Below are positions 8,785 through 17,743 of a DNA stretch of 43,569 bases, one piece after another. The stretch spans positions 1-43,569 of the forward strand of contig CANQEU010000016.1 in assembly GCA_947595635.1 (NCBI GenBank). Reading direction: 5' to 3'. Positions within the stretch are counted from its first letter, which is position 1. Each line of letters starts with the position of its first letter. Under the pieces are notes generated by a model, which saw nothing but the letters and a program-made list of their open reading frames with translations, was not told the DNA's origin and did not search any database. The DNA is from an uncultured Clostridia bacterium (GTDB lineage: Bacteria; Bacillota; Clostridia; Oscillospirales; Acutalibacteraceae). A program made the position numbers and the translations under genes.

Positions 8785-8813
8785 TTGACTAAATTGATAT
8801 TTTATGGTAAAAT
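8785..8813 (+). promoter_or_regulatory. Sigma-A promoter for minD-mgsA
   Basis: TTGACT (8785-8790) and TAAAAT (8808-8813) are 17 bases apart; transcription would start near 8820. The remaining AT-rich sequence from 8674 shows nothing else. Confidence 0.7.
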
Positions 8814-8886
8814 GAACAGTGGAAATTATTGTCATATGAATTTATTAAAGTTATTGCCATTATACTAATCTTATGAAGGGGCGGTT

Positions 8887-9624
8887 ATGAGCAAGGTTAT
8901 AGTTGTTACATCCGGCAAAGGCGGCACAGGGAAATCAACGGTTGCCGCAAGTCTTGGCGTAGCATTTGCAAACAGAAACAGGCGTGTATTGCTTATCGAC
9001 TGTGATTCTGGTATGCGCGGACTTGATATAATGCTTGGTGTTAGCAAGAGTCTGGTTTTTGACATTGCGGATGTTGTAAGCGGAGGCTGCAAGACGGAGC
9101 ATATTATTTATCCGTGTTCGCACACACAGGGACTTTATCTTGTTCCTGCTCCGCAAAGGGCGGAGGACGAGCTCAGTCCGCAGGTGCTTGAGCAGTTTAT
9201 TGAGAGCGTCAAAAATCAGTATGATATAATCATCATAGATTCGCCGGCAGGCGTGGGAAAGGGCTTTGAAACGGCGGTGTATCCGGCGCAGATATGTCTT
9301 GTTGTCGCCAACGCCGAGCCAACAAGCGTAAGAGGATGTGTGAATGTCAGAAAAAGGCTGTTAGAGCTTGACAAAGATGAGATACGCCTTGTTATAAACA
9401 GACTTTCAAAGCGCAATTTTTTCAAGCTGAATTTCTATGCCGACCTTGACGAGATAATCAATGAAACTCAGCTTCGGCTAATCGGAGTCGTTCCTGAGAG
9501 CGCACAGGTAGTAGCAGCAATACAAAAGGGAGTAGCCTGCACAGACGACAGCAAAGCCCTGACCGCATTCAGCAGGATTGCGGGGAGAATAGAGGGAGAA
9601 AGGCTGCCCTTGGCTGTATGCTGA
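8887..9624 (+). CDS. minD: MinD/ParA-family ATPase
   Basis: The 245-residue product has the deviant Walker A motif GKGGTGKST (residues 10-18), LLIDCDSGMRGLDIMLG (switch I region) and IIIDSPAGVG (Walker B). This is the MinD pattern: an ATPase that dimerises on the membrane and recruits MinC to block polar division. The last 20 residues can form a short amphipathic helix, the MinD membrane anchor. No minC or minE is beside it; instead mgsA follows. GGGG lies 5 bases before the ATG. The family is certain; identity as MinD rather than another positioning ATPase is likely but not proven. Confidence 0.8.
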   Translation: MSKVIVVTSGKGGTGKSTVAASLGVAFANRNRRVLLIDCDSGMRGLDIMLGVSKSLVFDIADVVSGGCKTEHIIYPCSHTQGLYLVPAPQRAEDELSPQVLEQFIESVKNQYDIIIIDSPAGVGKGFETAVYPAQICLVVANAEPTSVRGCVNVRKRLLELDKDEIRLVINRLSKRNFFKLNFYADLDEIINETQLRLIGVVPESAQVVAAIQKGVACTDDSKALTAFSRIAGRIEGERLPLAVC

Positions 9625-9688
9625 AAAATATGAATTAACAGAAAAACAGAAAGAGTTCAGAAGAAGATGAAAACGGAGGGATCCAGTG

Positions 9689-10087
9689 ATGAACATCGCA
9701 TTAATCGCACATGATGAAAAAAAAGAGCTGATGGTGCAGTTTTGCATAGCTTATTGCGGCATTTTAAGCAGACATAATCTATGTGCAACAGGTACTACGG
9801 GCAAGATGGTTGCAGAGGCGACCGGACTTAGCATTACACGCTTTCTCGGCGGTTCGCAGGGAGGCGATCAACAAATCTCCGCAAGAATTGCCTATGATGA
9901 AATTGATATGCTTTTGTTTTTCCGAGACCCTCTTCATCCGAAGCCGCATGAACCTAACGATATAAACCTTTTGAGACTTTGCGATATGCACAGTATTCCT
10001 GTGGCGACCAATGTTGCTACGGCGGAGGTGTTGATACACGGTCTTGAAAGAGGCGACCTTGATTATCGTGATATTATGAGGCTGTAA
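9689..10087 (+). CDS. mgsA: Methylglyoxal synthase
   Basis: The 132-residue protein matches methylglyoxal synthase over its full length: [14 protein letters not shown] at the start, [15 protein letters not shown] for phosphate binding, [10 protein letters not shown], and the [14 protein letters not shown] segment with catalytic Asp and His. It converts dihydroxyacetone phosphate to methylglyoxal and phosphate, a bypass used when sugar phosphates pile up, which fits a starch specialist. GGAGGG lies 8 bases before the ATG at 9689; a GTG three bases earlier is in frame but worse placed. It is 64 bases after minD, probably in the same transcript, and is followed by a terminator. Confidence 0.95.
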   Translation: MNIALIAHDEKKELMVQFCIAYCGILSRHNLCATGTTGKMVAEATGLSITRFLGGSQGGDQQISARIAYDEIDMLLFFRDPLHPKPHEPNDINLLRLCDMHSIPVATNVATAEVLIHGLERGDLDYRDIMRL

Positions 10088-10125
10088 TTTTTAGCGAGGT
10101 ATTTTAAAATAGTATTTAATTTAAA

Positions 10126-10151
10126 GACGGGCTGTTTTATAACAGCCCGTC
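10126..10151 (+). terminator. Terminator after mgsA
   Basis: A perfect 11-bp stem (10126-10136 with 10141-10151) with a TTAT loop. The following T-run is weak, so termination may be partial or need a factor. Confidence 0.65.
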
Positions 10152-10170
10152 TGCTTGTTGATAATAAAGT

Positions 10171-10267
10171 TTTCGCCCGCCTTTTTCAAAGGGCGGCGGT
10201 TTCCAAAGGCGGAGCCTTTGGTCGCAGCCGGCAGGCTGCGAATTTCCCCTGCGTTTTAAAGCGCAGC
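10171..10267. repeat. Hairpin-array repeat, family F, copy 1
   Basis: About 95 bases shared with 17300-17393. The core is two adjacent perfect 8-bp hairpins: 10203-10210/10214-10221 (loop GGA) and 10222-10229/10234-10241 (loop GGCA). Weaker stems flank them. Between the copies the stems are identical and several differences fall in loops (GGA to GGG, GGCA to AGCA) or between hairpins, as expected if the stems matter. No reading frame. Confidence 0.8.
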
Positions 10268-10280
10268 CTTGCATCCCCAC

Positions 10281-10309
10281 TTGACACCGAGTTTTCCTTG
10301 TTATATCAT
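10281..10309 (+). promoter_or_regulatory. Sigma-A promoter for the metF-metH operon
   Basis: TTGACA (10281-10286) and TATCAT (10304-10309) are 17 bases apart, giving a start near 10316 and a leader of under 30 bases. That leaves no room for an S-box or T-box in this transcript. Confidence 0.65.
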
Positions 10310-10342
10310 ATTATTTACCAATTGAAGCAAAAGGAGATAGCA

Positions 10343-11203
10343 ATGAAAATAAGCAGCCTTTATAAAATGGAAAAAACAGTTTTGTCCTTTGAGGTTTTTC
10401 CGCCAAAGGCAACAAGCCCGATAGAAACGGTTTACAATACTCTTGAGCAGCTTTGCGACTTAAAGCCGGACTTTATAAGCGTGACTTACGGCGCTGCCGG
10501 AGGAGCGAAATCTCATTGCTGCGAAATAGCATCAAGAATCAAAAATATTCACGGAATCGAATCTGTTGCGCACCTCACCTGCATAAGCAACACGAAAAAC
10601 GAAATTAAAAACATTCTTAACGAATTTAACGATAACGGAATTGAAAACATACTTGCACTAAGAGGCGATATAGTACCCGGTCAGCCAAGATGCACCGATT
10701 TCAAATTTGCAAGCGACCTCACAGCCTTTATAAAGTCGAGCAGCCGAAATTTTGATGTATGCGGAGCCTGCTACCCTGAGGTTCATTCCGAAAGCAGCGA
10801 CGAGGTTGAGGATATATTAAATCTTAAAAAGAAGGTCGACGCAGGCGCTTCAAGCCTTATAACTCAGCTTTTCTTTGATAACAACGCTTACTACAGCTTT
10901 TTAAAAAGGGCAAAAATCGCCGGTATAAACGTGCCGATTTCCGCCGGAATAATGCCTGTTGTAAACAAAAAGCAAATCGAGAAGATGGTGTCTATGTGCG
11001 GCGCGAGCCTGCCGGCAAAATTTGCAAAAATAATGCAAAGATACGGCGATAATCCTGAGGCTATGCGTGACGCCGGAATAGCATATGCCGTAGATCAGAT
11101 AGTAGACCTTATATCAAACGGCGTTGACGGCATTCATATTTACACCATGAATAATCCTTACGTTGCAAGAACGATCTACAACAGCATAAAAAATCTTCTG
11201 TAA
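10343..11203 (+). CDS. metF: Methylenetetrahydrofolate reductase
   Basis: The 286-residue protein has the MetF pattern: FEVFPPKA near the start (catalytic Glu region), FISVTYGAAGG, HLTCISNT, NILALRGD and the ITQLFFDNNAYYSF segment. It reduces 5,10-methylene-THF to 5-methyl-THF, the methyl donor for the MetH encoded two genes downstream. AAGGAG precedes the ATG at 10343 by 8 bases; the in-frame ATG at 10298 lies inside the -10 region and is excluded. It is slightly shorter than E. coli MetF (296), as is common in Clostridia. First gene of a three-gene methionine operon. Confidence 0.93.
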   Translation: MKISSLYKMEKTVLSFEVFPPKATSPIETVYNTLEQLCDLKPDFISVTYGAAGGAKSHCCEIASRIKNIHGIESVAHLTCISNTKNEIKNILNEFNDNGIENILALRGDIVPGQPRCTDFKFASDLTAFIKSSSRNFDVCGACYPEVHSESSDEVEDILNLKKKVDAGASSLITQLFFDNNAYYSFLKRAKIAGINVPISAGIMPVVNKKQIEKMVSMCGASLPAKFAKIMQRYGDNPEAMRDAGIAYAVDQIVDLISNGVDGIHIYTMNNPYVARTIYNSIKNLL

Positions 11204-11207
11204 GGTG

Positions 11208-11888
11208 ATGCAATTGTTTGTTCTTGAAAAGATAAACCGAGAGGAAGCATTAAGATATTTGGGCTACAGAGGAAATGAGCCCGATAAAAAAACACTCGAT
11301 ATAATAGACGAATGCGAAGCGGAGCTTTTGAGAGCCGCTTCGCCTAAATATTTATACAAACGGTTTGACCGTCTTGAATTTGAAAACGGCTGCGTAGCCG
11401 TATCGGATATAGGCTTAAGGCTGTGCGGCGAGAGCGTTTCAAATCATATAAAGGGCTGCGGCGGAGTAGTTCTTATGTGCGCCACGCTATCCGCGGGGGC
11501 AGATCGGCTGATAAGGCAATATCAGGCTGCGGATATGACAAAAGCGGTTATAACCGACGCGCTTGCAAGCGCCGCGATAGAGCAGGTTTGCAACGCAGTC
11601 GACGAGGAGATAAACGAGCTGTATCCCCAAGAATATAAAACGTGGCGCTTCAGCCCCGGCTACGGCGATTTAACGCTTGATATACAGGGCGACCTGCTAC
11701 GGGTGCTTGACGCTCAAAGAAAAATAGGACTTACCCTTGCGCAAAGCGGAATGCTGATACCGACCAAGTCGGTAACGGCTATAATCGGCATATCAAAGAC
11801 CGAGCTTTCAAGACAAAGAACGGGCTGTGCCGGATGCTCTATGAGGCATAACTGTAAATTCAGAAAAACAGGTGAAAGATGTGTTTAG
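11208..11888 (+). CDS. Methionine synthase activation-domain protein
   Basis: A 226-residue protein related to the C-terminal (AdoMet-binding, reactivation) domain of cobalamin-dependent methionine synthase. It begins LEKINREEALRYLGYRG, and contains a WRFSPGYGDL segment, the RxxPxYG-like motif, and a PTKSVTAIIGIS stretch. It ends in a cysteine-rich tail, GCAGCSMRHNC followed by another Cys, that could bind an Fe-S cluster or metal; this is inference. The following MetH lacks this domain, so the pair is a split methionine synthase. It starts 4 bases after metF and overlaps metH by 17 bases. GTG at 11205 is an alternative start. Confidence 0.85.
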   Translation: MQLFVLEKINREEALRYLGYRGNEPDKKTLDIIDECEAELLRAASPKYLYKRFDRLEFENGCVAVSDIGLRLCGESVSNHIKGCGGVVLMCATLSAGADRLIRQYQAADMTKAVITDALASAAIEQVCNAVDEEINELYPQEYKTWRFSPGYGDLTLDIQGDLLRVLDAQRKIGLTLAQSGMLIPTKSVTAIIGISKTELSRQRTGCAGCSMRHNCKFRKTGERCV

Positions 11889-14241
11889 AAAGCTGCTTAA
11901 AAACAGAGAATTTATATTTCTTGACGGAGCTATGGGAACAATGCTTCAGTCAAGAGTGCTTAAAGCAGGTGAAATACCTGAGCTTTTGTCAATTACAAAT
12001 CCCGATTTAATAACGTCTATTCACCGTGAATATATAGACGCCGGCGCAGATGTTATATATACCTGCACCTTCGGCGCAAACAGCTACAAGCTATCGGACT
12101 GCGGCTTTTCCTGCAGTCGGGTAATAAAAGCAGCGGTTGAAAACGCAAGGCGAGCAGCCGACGGAAGAGATGTATGCGTTGCGCTTGACCTCGGTCCGGT
12201 AGGCAGACTTATGGAGCCTAACGGCGATATGAGCTTTGAGCAGGCGTACGATTACTATAAGGAGCAGATAGTTGCCGGCTCGGACGCGGACGTTATTGTG
12301 CTTGAAACCATGACCGACCTTTCAGAGCTTAAGGCAGCCGTGCTTGCCGCAAAGGAAAACAGCACCCTGCCTATAATCTGCACTATGACCTTTGAATTAA
12401 ACCGCCGAACCTTTACAGGCGTAAGCGTGGGCGCGATGGCGGTTACGCTTGAGGGGCTCGGAGTTGACGCGATAGGAATAAACTGCTCGCTCGGCCCGGA
12501 CGAGCTTCCGCCGATAGTTAAAGAGCTGTCTATGTGGACAAATCTTCCGATAGTAGTAAAGCCAAATGCCGGTCTTCCCGACCCAAACAGCAGCGAATAC
12601 GATATTTGCCCGGACGATTTTGCAAAAAGCATTGAGAGTCTTGTGCAGTATGGCGTTAAGATAATAGGCGGCTGCTGCGGAACTACCCCGGAATATATAA
12701 AAAGAATAAAAGAGTCCCTTGATGGCAAACAATGCGCAAAGCGCAGTGAAATAAGACAAAGCGCCGTTTCAAGCGGTGAAAACGCCGTAAAAATCGACAG
12801 ACCTCGGATAATAGGCGAGAGAATAAACCCTACAGGTAAAAAGCTTTTTAAAGAGGCGCTTAAGACAGGTAACATAGATTATATTCTCAGCCAGGGGATA
12901 GAGCAGGTAAGCGCCGGAGCGGATATACTTGACGTAAATGTCGGTCTGCCTGAAATAAACGAACGGGAAATGATGATAACGGTAATAAAGGCTCTGCAAG
13001 GCGTTACCGGCGCTCCGCTGCAAATAGATACTACCGAGCCCGATGTTCTGGAGGCAGCGCTCAGGATATATAACGGAAAGCCTATAGTAAATTCGGTGAA
13101 CGGCGAGGAAAAATCGCTTTCAACCGTTTTGCCTCTTGTAAAAAAATACGGAGCCGCGGTCGTAGGGCTTACGCTTGACGAGGGCGGTATTCCAAAAACC
13201 GCTCAGGGCAGGTTTGATATTGCGAAAAAAATAGTCGAGCGCGCAATAAGTATAGGAATAAAGCGTGAGGATATTTATATAGATTGTCTCACCCTTACCG
13301 CGTCGGCGGAGCAGGAGGGAGTGCTTGAAACGCTTGAAGCGCTTGAAAGGGTAAAGAAAGAGCTTGGTGTTAAGACCGTGCTCGGCGTTTCAAATATATC
13401 CTTCGGTCTGCCCAACCGAGAGCTTATTAACCGAACATTTCTTACAATGGCTCTGCAAAAGGGACTCGACCTTCCTATAATCAATCCGAATGTTGAAGCA
13501 ATGACAGGAGCCGTAAAAGCCTTCAAGCTTCTTGCAAACATAGATAAAAACTCGGTTGAATACATAGCATCATATAACGACGCTAAGCCTACAGCAGAAA
13601 AAAGCGCGTCGAACGGAGCGCCTGATATAGGGTATTCGATTGAGCACGGCCTTAAGAAAGAGGCTGCAAGAGCAACAAGAGAGCTGTTAAGCACATCGGA
13701 CGCTATGGAAATAGTAAACCGGCATCTCATACCGGCTCTTGATAAGGTCGGCGACGGATTTGAAAAGGGCACGGTATTTTTGCCGCAGCTTATTCAGGCG
13801 GCGACGGCGGCGCAGGGCTGCTTTGAAATAATAAAGGAGCATTTAAGCTCCACAAGCGGTTCTAAGGTCAGCAAAGGAAAAATAATACTCGCAACCGTAA
13901 AGGGCGATATTCACGACATAGGCAAGAACATAGTAAAGGTTCTGCTGGAAAATTACGGATACACCGTGTTCGACCTTGGGCGTGACGTTCCGCCGGAGAA
14001 GATAGTTAAAACAGCCAAGGAAAACGATATACATTTTATCGGGCTTTCGGCTCTTATGACGACCACCCTTAAATCAATGGAGGAAACCATAAAGCTTTTG
14101 CATAGTGAAAATGTAGACTGCAAGACATTTGTCGGCGGAGCGGTGCTTACTTGCGAATATGCAAAGCAGATAGGCGCTGACTATTACTGTCGGGACGCTA
14201 AGGAAAGCGTTGACGCCGCAAGGGATTTCTTCGGAGAATAG
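11872..14241 (+). CDS. metH: Cobalamin-dependent methionine synthase (no activation domain)
   Basis: 789 residues versus about 1,230 in E. coli. In order: the homocysteine domain (1-290) with DGAMGTMLQ and the zinc cysteines in GINCS and GGCCGTT; the pterin domain (about 315-560) starting GERINPTGKK; the B12 cap and B12-binding domain (about 590-789) with the cobalt-ligating GDIHDIGKN motif. The reactivation domain is missing and is supplied by the preceding gene. It transfers the methyl of 5-methyl-THF through cobalamin to homocysteine. The GTG at 11872 overlaps the previous gene; GTG 11881, closer to AGGTG, is also possible. A terminator follows. Confidence 0.93.
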   Translation: MKDVFRKLLKNREFIFLDGAMGTMLQSRVLKAGEIPELLSITNPDLITSIHREYIDAGADVIYTCTFGANSYKLSDCGFSCSRVIKAAVENARRAADGRDVCVALDLGPVGRLMEPNGDMSFEQAYDYYKEQIVAGSDADVIVLETMTDLSELKAAVLAAKENSTLPIICTMTFELNRRTFTGVSVGAMAVTLEGLGVDAIGINCSLGPDELPPIVKELSMWTNLPIVVKPNAGLPDPNSSEYDICPDDFAKSIESLVQYGVKIIGGCCGTTPEYIKRIKESLDGKQCAKRSEIRQSAVSSGENAVKIDRPRIIGERINPTGKKLFKEALKTGNIDYILSQGIEQVSAGADILDVNVGLPEINEREMMITVIKALQGVTGAPLQIDTTEPDVLEAALRIYNGKPIVNSVNGEEKSLSTVLPLVKKYGAAVVGLTLDEGGIPKTAQGRFDIAKKIVERAISIGIKREDIYIDCLTLTASAEQEGVLETLEALERVKKELGVKTVLGVSNISFGLPNRELINRTFLTMALQKGLDLPIINPNVEAMTGAVKAFKLLANIDKNSVEYIASYNDAKPTAEKSASNGAPDIGYSIEHGLKKEAARATRELLSTSDAMEIVNRHLIPALDKVGDGFEKGTVFLPQLIQAATAAQGCFEIIKEHLSSTSGSKVSKGKIILATVKGDIHDIGKNIVKVLLENYGYTVFDLGRDVPPEKIVKTAKENDIHFIGLSALMTTTLKSMEETIKLLHSENVDCKTFVGGAVLTCEYAKQIGADYYCRDAKESVDAARDFFGE

Positions 14242-14279
14242 ATACGTTTATATATTTCAACAGCGAAAAACAATATTGA

Positions 14280-14307
14280 AAAAGCGCCGGATTTTTTCGG
14301 CGCTTTT
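14280..14307 (+). terminator. Terminator after metH
   Basis: A 10-bp perfect stem (14280-14289 with 14298-14307) of the AAAAGCGCCG type, loop of 8, ending in four T. It can work in both directions. Confidence 0.8.
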
Positions 14308-14464
14308 AATATACCCTTTTATAAGAATAAATTTGATTTCAAAGCCGCCTGTATGCAATCGGTCAATCCGTTGACGTTATGATTAAAATATGCTAAGCTT
14401 AATGTGATATTGTGTTAATACACATAATAATCAACTTTAAAAAGTAAAGGGTGTACAAAAGATT

Positions 14465-17185
14465 ATGAAGAAGGCAAGGTCAAAGATAGCGAAGCTCACA
14501 GCCTCTCTGCTTCTCGTTTCCGTTATGCTCTTCGCGGGTATGTCCACGGCGTCCGCCGCGACAATCTCATACGGAATCAGCGGCGAGGTCACCGCTGATT
14601 CTCAAACAGACAGCGGAGCAACCGTTACCGCGACAGTCAAAAACGCCAACTACTATGATATAGACGGCGTTAATTACAAGCTCTCGGTTTCCGACAACGC
14701 AGAGCTTTCCGGTGACACTCAGAAAACAGGCATTTCGCTTAAATCCGAGCAAAGCGACAGCCTGACGGCGAATGTTTCCCTGAAGTCGGAGGCTGCCTCC
14801 GACACGACCCCCGCCACGGAAGGCGCGGCGACAAATCCCGAACCGACTCAGCCGGCAACGTCCCCGACCGACAGCGGCAAGGATAACGGCAAAAATAACA
14901 ACGGCACGACCGTCACGGACGGCAAAACCGTACAGCAAAGCACAATTGACACGGGCGACGATTCATTCTTCGGAGTTATTGCGCTCCTTATCGCCGTAAT
15001 GCTTATCTCTGCGTCAACGGTTCTCGTGATTGTAAAAAAGAACAGACGTATGATGTCCATAATGCTCTGCCTTACTCTTGCTTCGTCGGTTTTGGCGGTA
15101 TCAGCGCCTATGCTGAACGCAAAGGCAGCCGACGAGAGCGTATATACCGTTATAGAGGACAAGCTGGAGCTTAAATTTGCGGACGAAACGGTAACGGTGA
15201 CGCTAACCGTTGAATTCCCCGAACAGCCGGAGATACACGACAACACTGAGGCGGATATAAAGGCTCTCAACAATGGCGACGCGACAATTCTCAGATACAG
15301 AGATTCAAATGAGGTGTCGTTTATAAACGGGCGATACACTGACTATAAGGTCACCAACTGGGAGACTGCAATAAGCTCTTTCCAAGCGGTTAAGACACTT
15401 CTGAATGTAAATGGAAATCCTATAACGATAAATCCCGTAAGAACCGACGTTACGGACAACGGTGATACATATTACACCTTTGCGCAAACGCAGGGGCTTG
15501 CAACTGTGTCCGACGCGTTCATAAAGATAGGCGTTGACAAGGACGGCAACACACTCTGCCTGTCAAGTTCGATAGACCCCACCGCGACAATGGTGGACGT
15601 TTCCGAGGACGATATAAATGTATCCTCCGAGAAAGCAAAGGAGATCGCCGCGAATTACAGCGAGCAGAACGGCTTTACTCTCCTTGACATAGGACAGGAG
15701 TCGGAGCTTTCCGTACATAATAACAACGTATGTTGGGAGTTTTATTTACAGCGCAACAAAACCGAGGACCAGCAGTCCGCCGATATGAACAAATATTTTA
15801 AGCTGTTTGTAAGCGTTCAACAGGGAGACGTTCTCGATATAATGTCGGTATCGGGCATTGACGCCGACAGCGGCGAATATGATAACGACGTTTACTTTAA
15901 CGTTGAAACTCAGAATATGACCTTCACCGACAGCTTCGGCAAAGAGGTCGTACTGCCTGTGGCAAGGAACGAGTCGGGCTATTACTTTGTTGATACAGAG
16001 AGAAAAATATTGTGCGTAGACTCGCAAAAGACGTACTTTGACAACCCGGGCTCCGTAATACCCGATTTCTATGTTTACACCTTTGAAAACAGCGGCGATA
16101 TCAACCAGGTATATGTCACTGTTTTTGAAAACATGAGAAAGGTTTACGACTTTTATAAGGCTCACGGCATCGAGTCTCTCGACGGTAATGGTATGCCGAT
16201 AGCCGTAGGCCTCGGTTACTCGATAGGCGGAATGGAGCAGAACAACGCCGGCTTCTTGTCAATCTTCAGCGGATTTGGCTGCTTTGCGTTCAGCAGCTAC
16301 CCAATAAGCACATCCCTTGACATTGCCGCACACGAGTTCTCTCACGGAGTAAGAAAGTCGTATAACGATTCCGGAGCTTACCTCAACGACACCGGCTCGG
16401 TTGAGGAATCATATGCCGATATTCTCGGAAATCTGATTGAGATGCAATTAGAGCCGGACAATTCCGACTTGGTAAACTGGTATATAAACGAGCAGGCGGG
16501 AACGCCGATGCGCTCTATGGCAAATCCGCATATGTTCGCTCAGCCCGAGTTTGTGGGCGACGTCTTCTATGAAATGAATTCGCGTTTCCCGAGCGGGACC
16601 GTAGACGACCACGGCGGAGTACACACGAATAATTCCGTTCTCTCCTATGTGTGCTATCAAATGTCGCAAAGCGGAATAAGCATAGCGGATAATTTTAAGG
16701 TCTGGAAGGACACTCTGTATCTTCTCACGCCGAAAAGCAGATACAGGGAGGTTGCCGGACTTGTAGACTACTCGCTCAAGCGCAATGGCCTGTCGCAATA
16801 CATCGACACGGTAAACGCCATCTTCGACAAGGCTCAGCTCGACAATGACACGACCTCATGGGACGGCTATGAAAAGCCCGACGGAGCGATAGCGGTTGAT
16901 ATCGTCCTACAAAACGCGCCCGATGACTGCGTATGGTCAGGAGTTGTGGCTCAGACAGATCCCGACACCGGAAGAACCGTAGAGTGTAAGAGCACAAGCG
17001 ATAACAGCGGAACAGCCAAAGGATACTTTTACCCGATGGATATTTCGTCTATTATAATCTGGATAGAGGATTACACCGCCGGTCCCATGGGCTTGCTGCG
17101 GCAAATATATAGTGGGTCGATAACCGAGGACAGAGTGTTTACCGTAGATTACAATGAAATAGCTTCCGGGCAGAGCGCCGCTTAA
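14465..17185 (+). CDS. Secreted/surface M4 (thermolysin-type) metallopeptidase with double export region
   Basis: A 906-residue protein. Residues 1-31 are a signal peptide; 33-105 look like a beta domain; 110-162 are a Thr/Pro/Gly/Asn linker; 162-195 (DTGDDS, hydrophobic stretch, KKNRR) resemble a degenerate sortase-type sorting signal; 198-220 look like a second signal peptide. A propeptide-like region follows (about 250-490), then the M4 catalytic domain: HEFSH (623-627, zinc His and catalytic Glu624), third ligand Glu648 in VEESYADI, and GGVHTN with the active-site His720. It should cleave proteins outside the cell. TTGACG near 14373 and AAAGGG before the ATG are weak signals, so regulation is unclear. 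Its codons look more C-ended than its neighbours', a possible sign of transfer. Confidence 0.85.
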   Translation: MKKARSKIAKLTASLLLVSVMLFAGMSTASAATISYGISGEVTADSQTDSGATVTATVKNANYYDIDGVNYKLSVSDNAELSGDTQKTGISLKSEQSDSLTANVSLKSEAASDTTPATEGAATNPEPTQPATSPTDSGKDNGKNNNGTTVTDGKTVQQSTIDTGDDSFFGVIALLIAVMLISASTVLVIVKKNRRMMSIMLCLTLASSVLAVSAPMLNAKAADESVYTVIEDKLELKFADETVTVTLTVEFPEQPEIHDNTEADIKALNNGDATILRYRDSNEVSFINGRYTDYKVTNWETAISSFQAVKTLLNVNGNPITINPVRTDVTDNGDTYYTFAQTQGLATVSDAFIKIGVDKDGNTLCLSSSIDPTATMVDVSEDDINVSSEKAKEIAANYSEQNGFTLLDIGQESELSVHNNNVCWEFYLQRNKTEDQQSADMNKYFKLFVSVQQGDVLDIMSVSGIDADSGEYDNDVYFNVETQNMTFTDSFGKEVVLPVARNESGYYFVDTERKILCVDSQKTYFDNPGSVIPDFYVYTFENSGDINQVYVTVFENMRKVYDFYKAHGIESLDGNGMPIAVGLGYSIGGMEQNNAGFLSIFSGFGCFAFSSYPISTSLDIAAHEFSHGVRKSYNDSGAYLNDTGSVEESYADILGNLIEMQLEPDNSDLVNWYINEQAGTPMRSMANPHMFAQPEFVGDVFYEMNSRFPSGTVDDHGGVHTNNSVLSYVCYQMSQSGISIADNFKVWKDTLYLLTPKSRYREVAGLVDYSLKRNGLSQYIDTVNAIFDKAQLDNDTTSWDGYEKPDGAIAVDIVLQNAPDDCVWSGVVAQTDPDTGRTVECKSTSDNSGTAKGYFYPMDISSIIIWIEDYTAGPMGLLRQIYSGSITEDRVFTVDYNEIASGQSAA

Positions 17186-17219
17186 CGGCTTACAGACGCG
17201 ACTCTCTCGCATAAATATA

Positions 17220-17259
17220 AGCTCCCGAACAGAAATCCAGTCTGTTCGGGAGCTTTTTT
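17220..17259 (+). terminator. Terminator after the M4 peptidase gene
   Basis: A perfect 14-bp stem (17220-17233 with 17241-17254), loop of 7, followed by a T-run to 17259: a textbook intrinsic terminator. Confidence 0.92.
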
Positions 17260-17299
17260 CTTGCCGATAAAGCCGATTTTGGCAGGAGAAAAATAAGGC

Positions 17300-17456
17300 T
17301 TTCGCCCGCCTTTTTTAAAATGCGGCGGTTTCCAAAGGCGGGGCCTTTGGTCGCAGCCAGCAGGCTGCGAAATTCCTCAGCGTTTAAAAGCGCAGGAGGG
17401 CAAAAAACAGTCCGGTGGACTGTTTTTCGGCGGGGAACCCTTTGCAAACCCCGCCG
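17300..17456. repeat. Hairpin-array repeat, family F, copy 2 with extra hairpins
   Basis: The first 95 bases match 10171-10267, including the hairpins 17332-17339/17343-17350 (loop GGG) and 17351-17358/17363-17370 (loop AGCA). Two more stems follow here: 17403-17413/17417-17427 (11 bp, loop GGT) and 17428-17435/17449-17456 (8 bp). It lies after the M4 terminator, so it is probably not in that transcript. Confidence 0.8.
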
Positions 17457-17560
17457 GTTATTTTCGCTATACACCATTTGTTGAAATTATCTGACGTTCC
17501 GCTTCCACCCGCGATTAACGGTTCAATGTTTTACTTTTCGTTTGCTTGAGCAAAAGTCGC

Positions 17561-17680
17561 CCCGAAACATTTTATTTCGTTCGGAAACATCTCTCGTTTA
17601 TGGGATATTTACTTTCAAGCTTTTGTTTGCTTTGGAGAGTTTGCGCTCGGCATTCTGCCCCGTGAGGGAAGATTGATTAT
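17561..17680. repeat. Long interspersed repeat, copy 2
   Basis: Nearly identical (two differences seen) to bases 1-120 of the window, same orientation, about 17.5 kb apart. The sequence from about 17480 to 17560 probably belongs to it but the other copy is cut off. No coding potential seen. Confidence 0.85.
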
Positions 17681-17743
17681 TCGTTTGCAATATTTGGCAG
17701 GCAGTGGCACGAATTTAAAATTAAATAAATTTTTGAGAGAGAA

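Noticed and set aside
10287-10342. S-box (SAM) riboswitch or T-box before metF
   Set aside because: The predicted leader is under 30 bases and shows no such core.
14411-14424. Rex- or Fnr-like palindrome TGTGT-TAAT-ACACA upstream of the M4 peptidase
   Set aside because: Arms are only 5 bp and do not match either consensus; could be chance in AT-rich DNA.
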